The translations under genes and the position numbers were made by a program. The notes beneath the pieces are model-generated. The model was not told where the DNA came from. It did not search any database and saw nothing but the letters and a program-made list of their open reading frames with translations. Below, in pieces: positions 8,446-16,319 of a stretch of 64,000 nucleotides of DNA. The stretch's first letter is position 1; every line of letters begins with the position of its first letter. The stretch lies in contig NZ_SSMY01000005.1 of assembly GCF_004799495.1 (NCBI RefSeq), positions 1-64,000 on the forward strand, in the 5' to 3' direction. The stretch comes from Sphingomonas sp. (GTDB taxonomy: Bacteria > Pseudomonadota > Alphaproteobacteria > Sphingomonadales > Sphingomonadaceae).

Positions 8446-9953
8446 GCCGCGAGCCCCCGCATCAGCATTTCGACGCCCAGCAGCCCGACGAACGCGACCG
8501 CCAGCCCTCCGGCCGCCCCCGCGAACAGCACGAGCTTGCGGCGGCGCAAGGCCGCATCGGCGCGCGACACGCGCTCGCTAATCGATCCGATCACGGGCAG
8601 CCCGGTCGCCTTTTCGAGACGCCCCGCGGTCGCGAAGGTCGGCTTCAACTGCGCCACGCCGAACGCCGCGGCGAGGCCGCCGCCGATCGCCAGGATCAGC
8701 ACGCCGAACAGCAGCAACGGACGGTTGGGCGCGGCCGGCGCGCGCGGTGCCGCCGGCGGGTCGATCGTGCGGAACTTGATCGCATCGGTCTGCGCCTGCG
8801 CCTCCGCGCGGACGCGCAATTCCTCGCGGTCGCTCAGCACCTTATCGTATTGGTCCTTGAGCACCTGATAATCGCGCTCGATCTGGCTCTGCTCGCTGGC
8901 GACCGCGGGGTCGCCGTTCAGCTTCGCCATGATCGCGTTCATGTCGCCCTGCAGCTGGCTTTTCCGCGCGCTAAGCGCCGCGACCGCCGCCTGCTTGTCG
9001 GCCTGCATCGACTTGAGCGACAGATAGACCGGGTTAGGCGTGCCGCCCCCGCCCGCGCCGATCGGCTCGCTCGCCGCCGCGGCGCGCGCCGAGGCGAGCT
9101 GGCTCTTGAGCGCGACGACGTCGGGATGGCTTTCGGTATAGCCCCGCGCCCGCGCATCGGCGAGCTGGCCTTCGATCGCCGCCAGCCGCGCGCGCGCCGG
9201 GCCACCGGCGACACCGTTCGCGCCCGCGACGGTCTGCTGCGTCCCCGCCATCTGGCCGTTGATCGCCGCGAGGCTGGTCTGCGCGCCGGCCAGGTCGCCG
9301 TCGATCTGCGCCATCTGCGTGCGCGCCTGCGACATTCGGTCCTGCAACGTGCCGCTCCCGGGCAGCGCGCCGAGATATTGCGTCTGGAACGCAGTGCGCT
9401 TCGCATCGGCGTCGGCCAGCCGGTTCTGCATCTGCTCGACCTGGCTGTCGAGGAAGCGCAACGTCGTCTGCGTGTCGTTGCGGTCGTCCGACAGATTCTG
9501 GTCGACGAAGATCGAGATCAGCTTGTCGACGATCTGCTTGGCGAGCTTGGGGCTCGAGGCCGACGCCGTGATCTGGAACAAATTGTTCTGCTGCGCGACG
9601 ATCTGGATGTTGGTCTGCAGCCCCGCGACGCGGTCGGCGATGTCCTGCGGGCTCGACACCGTGTTGGCGAGGTCGGTGCCGCGCACGACCTTTTCCAGAT
9701 TGACCGCGCTGGTCAGCGTCTGGCGGATCGTATCGACATCGTTCTGCTGTTCCTGCGCGTTGATGCCGACCTTCGCCGACAGCACTTGCCCCATCTGGAC
9801 GAACACGCGCGCCTTGGCTTCGTAGCGGTTGGGCAGCTGGCTGACGACCAGCCAGCCGAGGATCGCAATCCCCCACGCCACCGCCAGCGCGAGCCAGCGG
9901 CGTTGCCAGATCGAGTGCATTGCGACGCGAAGTTCGTCGTACAGGCCGTTCAC
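8442..9953 (-). CDS. XrtA system polysaccharide chain-length determinant (Wzz/GumC-like)
   Basis: This 503-residue inner-membrane protein has one hydrophobic helix near residues 18-38, a long periplasmic region rich in coiled coil (about 150-400) and a second membrane segment near 475-495. This is the Wzz/PCP topology. The RYEAKARVFVQMGQVLS stretch after the first helix is the usual Wzz N-terminal domain, and [14 protein letters not shown] before a C-terminal hydrophobic segment matches the Pro-rich motif. It should set chain length of the exopolysaccharide together with the neighbouring kinase. It overlaps the kinase gene by 4 nt and lies 15 nt after the export lipoprotein gene. Confidence 0.9.
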   Translation of the reverse strand: MNGLYDELRVAMHSIWQRRWLALAVAWGIAILGWLVVSQLPNRYEAKARVFVQMGQVLSAKVGINAQEQQNDVDTIRQTLTSAVNLEKVVRGTDLANTVSSPQDIADRVAGLQTNIQIVAQQNNLFQITASASSPKLAKQIVDKLISIFVDQNLSDDRNDTQTTLRFLDSQVEQMQNRLADADAKRTAFQTQYLGALPGSGTLQDRMSQARTQMAQIDGDLAGAQTSLAAINGQMAGTQQTVAGANGVAGGPARARLAAIEGQLADARARGYTESHPDVVALKSQLASARAAAASEPIGAGGGGTPNPVYLSLKSMQADKQAAVAALSARKSQLQGDMNAIMAKLNGDPAVASEQSQIERDYQVLKDQYDKVLSDREELRVRAEAQAQTDAIKFRTIDPPAAPRAPAAPNRPLLLFGVLILAIGGGLAAAFGVAQLKPTFATAGRLEKATGLPVIGSISERVSRADAALRRRKLVLFAGAAGGLAVAFVGLLGVEMLMRGLAA

Positions 9954-9968
9954 TGGTCCCGGCCTCCC

Positions 9969-10616
9969 TTAGAACATCGATTCGGGGATGATGATGACGT
10001 CGCCCGGCTCCAGCCGGACGTTGGCCGACGGGTCGCCGTTCTTCAGCAGCTTGCCGATCCGGATGTTGAATTCCTGCTGCTTGCCGGTATCGCGGTTGTA
10101 GCGGATCAGCCGCGCGCGGTTGCCCGCCGCGTACTGGTTGAGCCCGCCGACCGCGATCATCGCGTCGAGCAAAGTCATGTTGGCGCGATACGGCAGCGAC
10201 GCTGGCTTTTCGGTCGCGCCGACGATGCGGATCTGCTGGCTGAACGTGCTCTGCGCCGATTCGACGATGACCGAGACGATCGGGTCCTTGATGTAGGTCG
10301 ACAGCGCGATCTTCATGTCGTCGGCGAGCATCGCGGGGGTCTTGCCGACCGCGGGCATGTCGCTGACCAGCGGCGTGGTGATGCGGCCGTCGGGACGCAC
10401 CTGGACCTTCGCCGAGAGCTCGGGATTGCGCCACACGAAGATGCTGAGCTGGTCGAGCGGGCCGATGACATATTCCTCGCCCGGCTGCTCCTTCGCCGCG
10501 ACGAACGGCGCGGACGGCAGCGAGCCACGGTCGCCGCCACCGCCAAGGCACCCCGTCAGCGCGCTCGCGCTGACGCCGACGAGGGCCAACGCCCTGGAAA
10601 CATGCAAGAAACGCAT
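9969..10616 (-). CDS. XrtA system polysaccharide export lipoprotein (Wza-like)
   Basis: This 215-residue protein has a lipoprotein signal (LTGC, Cys23) followed by the polysaccharide biosynthesis/export domain: EEYVIGPLDQLSIFVWRNP and VRPDGRITTPLV, then a SLBB-like part with IRIVGATEKPA and VGGLNQYAAGNRARLIR. It should form the outer-membrane exit pore or its periplasmic ring. It is the first gene of the minus-strand export run, with ribosome-binding site GGAGG 6 nt before the ATG. The 103-nt gap upstream (10617-10719) is the likely promoter region for the operon; no promoter boxes are clear to me. Confidence 0.92.
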   Translation of the reverse strand: MRFLHVSRALALVGVSASALTGCLGGGGDRGSLPSAPFVAAKEQPGEEYVIGPLDQLSIFVWRNPELSAKVQVRPDGRITTPLVSDMPAVGKTPAMLADDMKIALSTYIKDPIVSVIVESAQSTFSQQIRIVGATEKPASLPYRANMTLLDAMIAVGGLNQYAAGNRARLIRYNRDTGKQQEFNIRIGKLLKNGDPSANVRLEPGDVIIIPESMF

Positions 10617-10719
10617 AACCGGCCTCCGTGCTCACGCTTCAGATGCCGGTGACGTCATTCCGGCGCATGAGACTTTCGGGGCCGGCTATGCGGCCGGGCA
10701 GGTAAAGATAGCGTTAGGA

Positions 10720-11895
10720 TTACGCGATCGCACCGACCAGCAGTTCGGCGGGGCGCGCGTGCCCGAGGAACTCCCACGGCGACGCGGTCAGGCCGTAGGC
10801 GCCGGCCATGAACACCGCAATGACGTCACCCGGTTGGGCGACGGGCAGCTCGACCTGGTCGGCGAGGCGGTCGAGCGGGGTGCAGAGTGGACCGACGACG
10901 GTCACCGTCTCAGCCGGGGCGCCGGACGCGGCGGTGACGACGGCGAGTGGATAGTTGCGACGCACAACAGTGCCGAGGTTGCCGGTCGCTGCCAACTGAT
11001 GGTTGAGCCCGCCGTCGCACACCAAGAAGGTCTCGCCGCGGCTTACTTTCCTGTCGACGACGCGCGTGAAATACACGCCGGCCTCGCCGACCAGCCAGCG
11101 CCCGAGCTCGATCGCGAAGCGCGTGTCGGGAAATGATGCCAAACGCGGCACGAGTGCCGCGCCGATCGCCTCGACATCGACCGGCGCTTCACCCGGGAAA
11201 TAGGGAATGCCGAACCCGCCGCCCAGGTTGACGAGCGGCGGCGCGGCGCCCGCCTCGTCGGACAGCCGCGCGACGAGGTCGATCGTGTGCGCTTGGCTGT
11301 CGATGATCGCCTGCGCATCGAGCGCCTGCGACCCGGCAAACACGTGGAACCCCTGCCAGTCCGCCCCCGCCACTATCAGCCGCTTGACCAAGGCCGGCAC
11401 GCGGTCGGCATCGACCCCGAACGGCGACGCGCGCCCGCCCATCCGCATTCCCGATCCGCGCAGCTCGAACTCGGGGTTCACGCGCACCGCAAGCCGCGGC
11501 GTCTCCCCAATCTGCCCGGCGAAGGCGAGCGCACGATCGGCTTCGCCTTCGCTTTCGAGGTTGATCGTGATCCCGCTGCCGATTGCCATCGCCAGCTCGC
11601 CGTTGGTCTTGCCCGGCCCGGCAAAGCTGACCGGCTTGCCGTACATCGACACCCGCCCCGCTTCGCCGATCGACGCGGCGTCGAACCCGTCGACCAGCGG
11701 CGCCAGCGCCTCGAGCAGTGCGCCGAACGGATTGGCCTTCACGGCATAGTGGAGATCGATCCCAGGAAATGCTGCGCGGAACCGGGCGATGCGGTCGGCG
11801 ACGATGCTGGTGTGATAGACGAACGCGGGCGTCGCGTCGGGAATGGCCAGCGCCAGATCGTCGAAATCGCGCGGGATTGCGCCCATCGGCTTCAT
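10720..11895 (-). CDS. PLP-dependent decarboxylase, exosortase A-associated
   Basis: This 391-residue fold-type III (alanine racemase-like) decarboxylase is related to diaminopimelate and ornithine decarboxylases. The PLP lysine is Lys53 in YAVKANPFG. The glycine-rich phosphate loop GGGFGIPYFPGE and the later CDGGLNHQLA and GPLCTPLDRL motifs are in the usual order. It overlaps the acyl-CoA ligase gene upstream by 4 nt, an arrangement known from XrtA loci (TIGR03099 with TIGR03098). The amino acid substrate is unknown. The product may be loaded on the adjacent carrier protein, which is inference. Confidence 0.9.
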   Translation of the reverse strand: MKPMGAIPRDFDDLALAIPDATPAFVYHTSIVADRIARFRAAFPGIDLHYAVKANPFGALLEALAPLVDGFDAASIGEAGRVSMYGKPVSFAGPGKTNGELAMAIGSGITINLESEGEADRALAFAGQIGETPRLAVRVNPEFELRGSGMRMGGRASPFGVDADRVPALVKRLIVAGADWQGFHVFAGSQALDAQAIIDSQAHTIDLVARLSDEAGAAPPLVNLGGGFGIPYFPGEAPVDVEAIGAALVPRLASFPDTRFAIELGRWLVGEAGVYFTRVVDRKVSRGETFLVCDGGLNHQLAATGNLGTVVRRNYPLAVVTAASGAPAETVTVVGPLCTPLDRLADQVELPVAQPGDVIAVFMAGAYGLTASPWEFLGHARPAELLVGAIA

Positions 11896-13379
11896 GACGT
11901 CACTTCCCCCTTCAGCCGCGCGCGGTCGAACTTTCCGTTGGCGTTACGCGGCAATTCCGCGCGCCAATCATAGCGTGCAGGCTGCATGAAGTTCGGTAGC
12001 TCGCGGCGCAAGCGTTCGCGCAAAGCTCCCTCGGCCGATCCGTCCCCCTTCGCGACGACCAGAATCGCCTGGCCGAGCTTGTCGTCGGGTACGCCGAGCG
12101 CCACCGCCTCGCTCGTCTCGCCGCCAGCGGTGACCGCCTCCTCGATCTCGGTCGGGCTGATCCGGTTGCCCGCCGACTTTATCATCTCGTCGTCGCGCCC
12201 GACGAAGCGGAGCAGCCCGTCGGCGTCCGCGACCACGGTATCGCCTGACCACACCGCCATTCCACCCGATTTCGCCCAATCCGGCGCCGGCCGGAAGCGC
12301 ACCGCCGTGCGATCGTCGTCGCGCCAATAGCCCTGCGCGACCAGCGGGCCGGCGTGGACCAGCTCGCCCGCCTCGCCCGGTCCAGCGCGGCCGCCATCGG
12401 GGCGGACGACCATCACCTCCGCGAACGGCACCGCGCGGCCGATCGAGTCGGGGTGATCGGCGACCAGCGCCGCGTCGAGACAGGTCGAGCGGAATGCTTC
12501 GGTCAGTCCGTACATCGGATAGAGATCGGCTTGCGGGAAACGATCGCGTAAACCGGCTATCATCTGCCGCGTCAGCGCACCGCCAGAATTTGTCACCCTC
12601 TTCAAGCTATTTAGCGATATTTCCTGTAGATCGATGTCAAGTAGTTGCACCCACAGGGGCGGCACGCCGGCCAGCGTCGTGATCCGCTCGCGCTCGATCG
12701 CGAGATACACGTCGCGCGGCAGGAGATAGTCGAACGGCACGACGCTCGCCCCGGCGGCCCAGGTCGAAAACAGCTGGTTCTGCCCGTAGTCGAAGCTGAG
12801 CGGCAGCACGCCGAGCACGCGGTCGGAGGGCGTGAGCTTGAGATAATGCGCCACGCTGATCGCGCCGAGCCACAGGTTCGCGTGGCTGAGCATCACGCCC
12901 TTGGGCCGCCCGGTCGATCCGGAGGTGTAGAGCAACGCCACGAGCGCATTCGGATCGGCTTCGGACGGCGGCAAACCCGGCCCGTCGAGCGGTGGCTCGT
13001 CGGTCACGACGCGGCAAGCGACGTCATCCAGCGTTTCCGCTCGCGCGGCCTGCGTCAGCAACAACGCCGCACCGCTGTCCGCCAGAATATGCTGGACCTG
13101 CAACTGCTTGAGCAACGGATTGATCGGCACATGCACCAATCCCGCGCGCGCCGCCGCGAGCGGCATCAGGCAGGCGATCCGCGTCTTGGGCAGCCATGTC
13201 GCGACGCGATCGCCCGGTGCTAGCCGTTGCCCCGCCAGCCACGCGGCCAGCGCGCCGACCGCTGCCTCCAGCCCGGCATAATCGAGCGCGCCCTCGCGCG
13301 TCACCAGCGCCACATTGCCCGGCGCCCCACACAACGTCAGGTGATCGATCGGGCGCGGCACGGGATCGAGCGGGATCAT
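11892..13379 (-). CDS. Acyl-CoA ligase (AMP-forming), exosortase A-associated
   Basis: This 495-residue ANL-superfamily adenylating enzyme has the P-loop LLYTSGSTGRPKGVMLSH, the A5-type motif MYGLTEAF and the hinge/A8 region with SGDTV, GRDDEMIKSAGNRISPTEIE. The invariant C-terminal lysine is in NGKFDR. The ATG at 13379 (MIPLDPVPRPIDHL) has an AGGG 5 nt upstream; a longer open frame upstream is less likely. It probably activates an acid and passes it to the divergent acyl carrier protein. A short internal stretch (12589-12647) is strikingly AT-rich. Confidence 0.9.
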   Translation of the reverse strand: MIPLDPVPRPIDHLTLCGAPGNVALVTREGALDYAGLEAAVGALAAWLAGQRLAPGDRVATWLPKTRIACLMPLAAARAGLVHVPINPLLKQLQVQHILADSGAALLLTQAARAETLDDVACRVVTDEPPLDGPGLPPSEADPNALVALLYTSGSTGRPKGVMLSHANLWLGAISVAHYLKLTPSDRVLGVLPLSFDYGQNQLFSTWAAGASVVPFDYLLPRDVYLAIERERITTLAGVPPLWVQLLDIDLQEISLNSLKRVTNSGGALTRQMIAGLRDRFPQADLYPMYGLTEAFRSTCLDAALVADHPDSIGRAVPFAEVMVVRPDGGRAGPGEAGELVHAGPLVAQGYWRDDDRTAVRFRPAPDWAKSGGMAVWSGDTVVADADGLLRFVGRDDEMIKSAGNRISPTEIEEAVTAGGETSEAVALGVPDDKLGQAILVVAKGDGSAEGALRERLRRELPNFMQPARYDWRAELPRNANGKFDRARLKGEVTS

Positions 13380-13459
13380 GGCCGCCCTGATAGCCGTCCC
13401 GCGCGGCTTCCCCAACATACTTCCCAACGCGGACCGGCACAGGTAACGCGCGGGACACG

Positions 13460-13732
13460 ATGACCACGCGCCATGCCCCTTCCGTCGACACTGTCGTCCG
13501 TACCGTCCTGAAGGATGTGCTCGCGCTCAGCGACAAGCGCGTCGCGGCGTTCGACGATGCGACGCCGCTGTTCGGCAGCCTGCCCGAGCTCGATTCGATG
13601 GCGGTGGCGGGCGTGCTGACCGAGCTCGAAGACCGGCTCGGCATCCTGATCGAGGACGACGAAGTCGACGGCGAAATGCTTGAAACGTTCGGCGCGTTGC
13701 GCCGCTTCGCCGAGCACAAGGTGAAGGGTTGA
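13460..13732 (+). CDS. Acyl carrier protein-like, XrtA locus
   Basis: This 90-residue protein has the four-helix carrier fold by composition. The phosphopantetheine-attachment Ser46 is in PELDSMAV, the usual D-S-[LM] context. It diverges from the acyl-CoA ligase across an 80-nt gap and is the first of three plus-strand genes. Its stop overlaps the TTG start of hydrolase 2. It should carry an acyl or aminoacyl group made by the ligase and/or PLP decarboxylase. The cargo is unknown. Confidence 0.87.
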   Translation: MTTRHAPSVDTVVRTVLKDVLALSDKRVAAFDDATPLFGSLPELDSMAVAGVLTELEDRLGILIEDDEVDGEMLETFGALRRFAEHKVKG

Positions 13733-14421
13733 GCGGCTTCTACAATTGGGCGGGCGGGCGCGAGGCGATGACGCGCTTCGGCCCCGCGGCGGGGCCGGCC
13801 GTGCTACTCGCGCTGCCGCTGTTCGAGGAAGCCAATCGCACGCGCACCTTCGCGGTCAGATTGCTACGGCACCTCGCCGTGCGCGGGATCGGCGGCGCGC
13901 TGCCCGACCTGCCTGGGCAGAACGAAAGCCCGGTCGCGACCGAGCACGCCATGCTCGCCGGCTGGCGCGCAGCGTTCGCGGCGGCGGTCGCATCAATCGG
14001 GTGCCCGGTCCACAGCGTGACGATGCGCGGCGGGGCGCTTATCGATCACGACGCCCAAGTCGTCAGCCGCTGGCAGCTGGCGCCCGCCAAGGGCGAGGCA
14101 TTGATCCGCGAGCTGTTCCGCACCGCGCAGGCCAGGGGCGAGCCCATCAAGATCGAACTCGACGCCTGGAGCGACGAAGGCGGCCCGGTGACGATCGCCG
14201 GCAACCGCATCGGTAGGCCGCTGTTGCGCGACATCAACGCCGCCGATTGCGTGCGCGACGGCAAGGTGCGCGTCGTGCGGCTCGACACCGACCCTGCGGT
14301 TGCCGACCGCAAGGTAGAGGGCACGCCGTTGTGGCGGCGCAGCGAACCGGGCGACGACCCGGCGCTCGCCGCGCTGCTGGCCGACGACATCGCCGACTGG
14401 ATCGCGAAATGCGCGAGCTGA
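13729..14421 (+). CDS. Exosortase A-associated hydrolase 2-like protein
   Basis: This 230-residue protein resembles the TIGR03101 alpha/beta hydrolases of XrtA loci. The start is TTG: AAGG lies 7 nt before it and TTGA overlaps the ACP stop, indicating coupling. An internal ATG at 13768 is the fallback. The fold is suggested by VLLALPLFEEANRTRTF and GIGGALPDLPGQNESP (oxyanion/strand regions). The position of the nucleophile elbow reads VTMRGGAL, with no G-x-S-x-G. It may be a non-catalytic relative or use other chemistry. Confidence is good for family, low for activity. Confidence 0.75.
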   Translation: MSGFYNWAGGREAMTRFGPAAGPAVLLALPLFEEANRTRTFAVRLLRHLAVRGIGGALPDLPGQNESPVATEHAMLAGWRAAFAAAVASIGCPVHSVTMRGGALIDHDAQVVSRWQLAPAKGEALIRELFRTAQARGEPIKIELDAWSDEGGPVTIAGNRIGRPLLRDINAADCVRDGKVRVVRLDTDPAVADRKVEGTPLWRRSEPGDDPALAALLADDIADWIAKCAS

Positions 14422-15173
14422 TTTCCTTCCCGTGCGAGGGCGACACGCTCGCCGGAACGCTCGACGACGCGCCGCGCAGCACCGGTCTGCTGATCGTGTC
14501 CGGCGGCAACGAAATCCGCTGCGGCGCGCATCGCGGCATGGCGCTGCTCGCGGCAGAGCTGGCCGGGGGCGGCGTACCCGTGTTCCGCTTCGACCGGCGC
14601 GGGATCGGCGATTCGGACGGACACAACCACGGCTATGCCGAAAGCGGGCCGGACATCGCCGCCGCCGTGCAATCGTTCCGTACGCTCGCGCCGCAGGTGA
14701 AGCGCATCGTCGGGTTCGGCAATTGCGACGCCGCGACCGCGCTCGCGCTGTTTCATCGCGACGCCGGGATCGAGTCGCTGGTGCTCGCCAACCCTTGGGT
14801 CGGTGAAGAGCATGACGGGCTGCCGCCAGCCGAAGCGATCCGCTCGCATTATGCCGACCGGGTGAAAGACCCGAAGCAATGGCTACGGCTCGCGACCGGT
14901 AGCATCAATATCGGCAAGGTGTTCAAAGGCTTGCGCAAGGCTTCTACCGCGCTGTCTGACACCGGCAATCCGATCGTCGAGCGGATGGCAGCAGCGCTGG
15001 AGGGCACACCGCATCGTTTCCTGCTGGCGAACCGCGATAACACCGCGATCCGCTTCGCCGGCGCGTGGCCGTATGGCGGCGACAAGCGCGAATGCTCGAC
15101 CGACAGCCACAGCTTCGCGCGGCCCGGCGACGCTGCGTGGCTGGCAGCGCAGTTGAGGGAAGCGCTGAGCTAA
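14409..15173 (+). CDS. Exosortase A-associated hydrolase 1
   Basis: This 254-residue alpha/beta hydrolase matches the TIGR03100 type: IVSGGNEIRCGAHRG near the N-terminus, FRFDRRGIGDSDG and VLANPWVGEE. The expected nucleophile elbow is GFGNCDAAT, so Cys/Asn replace the usual Ser. A terminal His is available in STDSHSF. The ATG overlaps the hydrolase 2 gene by 13 nt. It is the last gene of the ACP operon, followed by a strong hairpin. A role in releasing or editing the ACP-bound group is inference. Confidence 0.85.
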   Translation: MRELISFPCEGDTLAGTLDDAPRSTGLLIVSGGNEIRCGAHRGMALLAAELAGGGVPVFRFDRRGIGDSDGHNHGYAESGPDIAAAVQSFRTLAPQVKRIVGFGNCDAATALALFHRDAGIESLVLANPWVGEEHDGLPPAEAIRSHYADRVKDPKQWLRLATGSINIGKVFKGLRKASTALSDTGNPIVERMAAALEGTPHRFLLANRDNTAIRFAGAWPYGGDKRECSTDSHSFARPGDAAWLAAQLREALS

Positions 15174-15175
15174 TT

Positions 15176-15199
15176 CCCCTCCCGGAAGGCCGGGAGGGG
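15176..15199. terminator. Hairpin between convergent hydrolase 1 and trxB
   Basis: The stem CCCCTCCCGG/CCGGGAGGGG is 10 bp and perfect, with loop AAGG. It lies 3 nt after the hydrolase 1 stop and 10 nt after the trxB stop. Neither side has a strong T-run, so it may end both transcripts weakly or stabilise their 3' ends. Confidence 0.55.
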
Positions 15200-15208
15200 A
15201 GAAAGACG

Positions 15209-16177
15209 TTATTCCGCCGCCTCGGCGACCTTTTCGAAATCGGCCTCGGCCAGGAACTTCTCGGCATCCAGCGCCGCCATGCAGCCCGTCCCTGCGGCGG
15301 TCACCGCCTGGCGATAGACCTTGTCCATCACGTCGCCGCACGCGAACACGCCGGGGACGCTGGTGCGCGTCGACCCGGTCTCGACCTCGATATAATGGTC
15401 GGCATCGAGCTTCAGATGCCCGCGAAACAGTTCGGTCGCGGGATGATGCCCGATCGCGACGAACCCGCCCTCGACATCGACCCGCGACAGTTCCCCGGTC
15501 ACCGTGTCGCGCAGCTCGAGCGCGACGAGCCCCGCCGTCCCGCCGCCGTCGACGAAGCTTTCGACTTCCTTGTTCCAGATCACCTTGATCTTGTCGTTGG
15601 CGTGGAGCCTTTCCTGGAGGATCTTCTCGGCGCGCAAGCTGTCGCGCCGATGGATCAGCGTCACGTCGGGCGAATGGTTGGTGAGGTACAGCGCCTCCTC
15701 GACCGCGGTGTTGCCGCCACCGATCACCGCGACCTTCTTGCCGCGATAGAAGAAGCCGTCGCACGTCGCACAGGCGCTGACGCCCTTCCCCTTCAACGCT
15801 TCCTCGCTGTCGAGCCCGAGCCACTTGGCCTGCGCGCCCGTCGCGATCACCAGCACCTCGCCCTCGTAGACATCGCCGCCGTCGCCGACGAGGCGGAAAG
15901 GACGCTTGGTCAAGTCGACCTCGACGATCGTGTCCCACATCATCCGCGTGCCGACATGCTCGGCCTGCGCCTGCATCTCCTGCATCAGCCACGGGCCCTG
16001 GATGACCTCGCGGAAGCCCGGATAATTCTCGACATCGGTGGTGGTGGTCAGCTGGCCGCCGGGCTGGATGCCCTGCACGACGATCGGCGAGAGGCCCGCG
16101 CGCGCGCCGTAGATTGCGGCGCTGAGGCCGGCGGGGCCGGAGCCGAGGATAAGCATGCGAGTGGTGTGCGTGGTCAT
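15209..16177 (-). CDS. trxB: Thioredoxin-disulfide reductase
   Basis: This 322-residue flavoprotein reduces thioredoxin with NADPH. FAD-binding GSGPAGLSAAIYGARAG is at the N-terminus. The redox-active pair is Cys136-Ala-Thr-Cys139 followed by Asp140. The NADPH-binding GGGNTAVEEALYL and the C-terminal FAD motif GVFACGDVMDKVYRQA are present. Length is normal for the bacterial low-Mr enzyme. It stands alone on the minus strand. Confidence 0.97.
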   Translation of the reverse strand: MTTHTTRMLILGSGPAGLSAAIYGARAGLSPIVVQGIQPGGQLTTTTDVENYPGFREVIQGPWLMQEMQAQAEHVGTRMMWDTIVEVDLTKRPFRLVGDGGDVYEGEVLVIATGAQAKWLGLDSEEALKGKGVSACATCDGFFYRGKKVAVIGGGNTAVEEALYLTNHSPDVTLIHRRDSLRAEKILQERLHANDKIKVIWNKEVESFVDGGGTAGLVALELRDTVTGELSRVDVEGGFVAIGHHPATELFRGHLKLDADHYIEVETGSTRTSVPGVFACGDVMDKVYRQAVTAAGTGCMAALDAEKFLAEADFEKVAEAAE

Positions 16178-16228
16178 GCGTGAAGTCCTACGGGCGAAGG
16201 CCCGGTCGGTGCAAACGTGGGTGCGCGG

Positions 16229-16237
16229 TTATCCACA
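16229..16237. other. Perfect DnaA-box sequence
   Basis: TTATCCACA is an exact match to the consensus DnaA box. It lies in the 142-nt gap between divergent trxB and the esterase gene. Only one copy is seen, so this is not an origin; it could titrate DnaA, regulate trxB, or be chance. Confidence 0.3.
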
Positions 16238-16319
16238 ACAAGGTGATGGCGGCGCGTAGAATTGCTTGCCTGACCCCAAGCGCCGCAACACGATCCGCCT
16301 TCCCAACGAGGAGACGATC

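Noticed and set aside
16229-16237. DnaA box as a sign of a replication origin
   Set aside because: Only a single box is visible, with no AT-rich unwinding region and no dnaA, parA or similar gene nearby.
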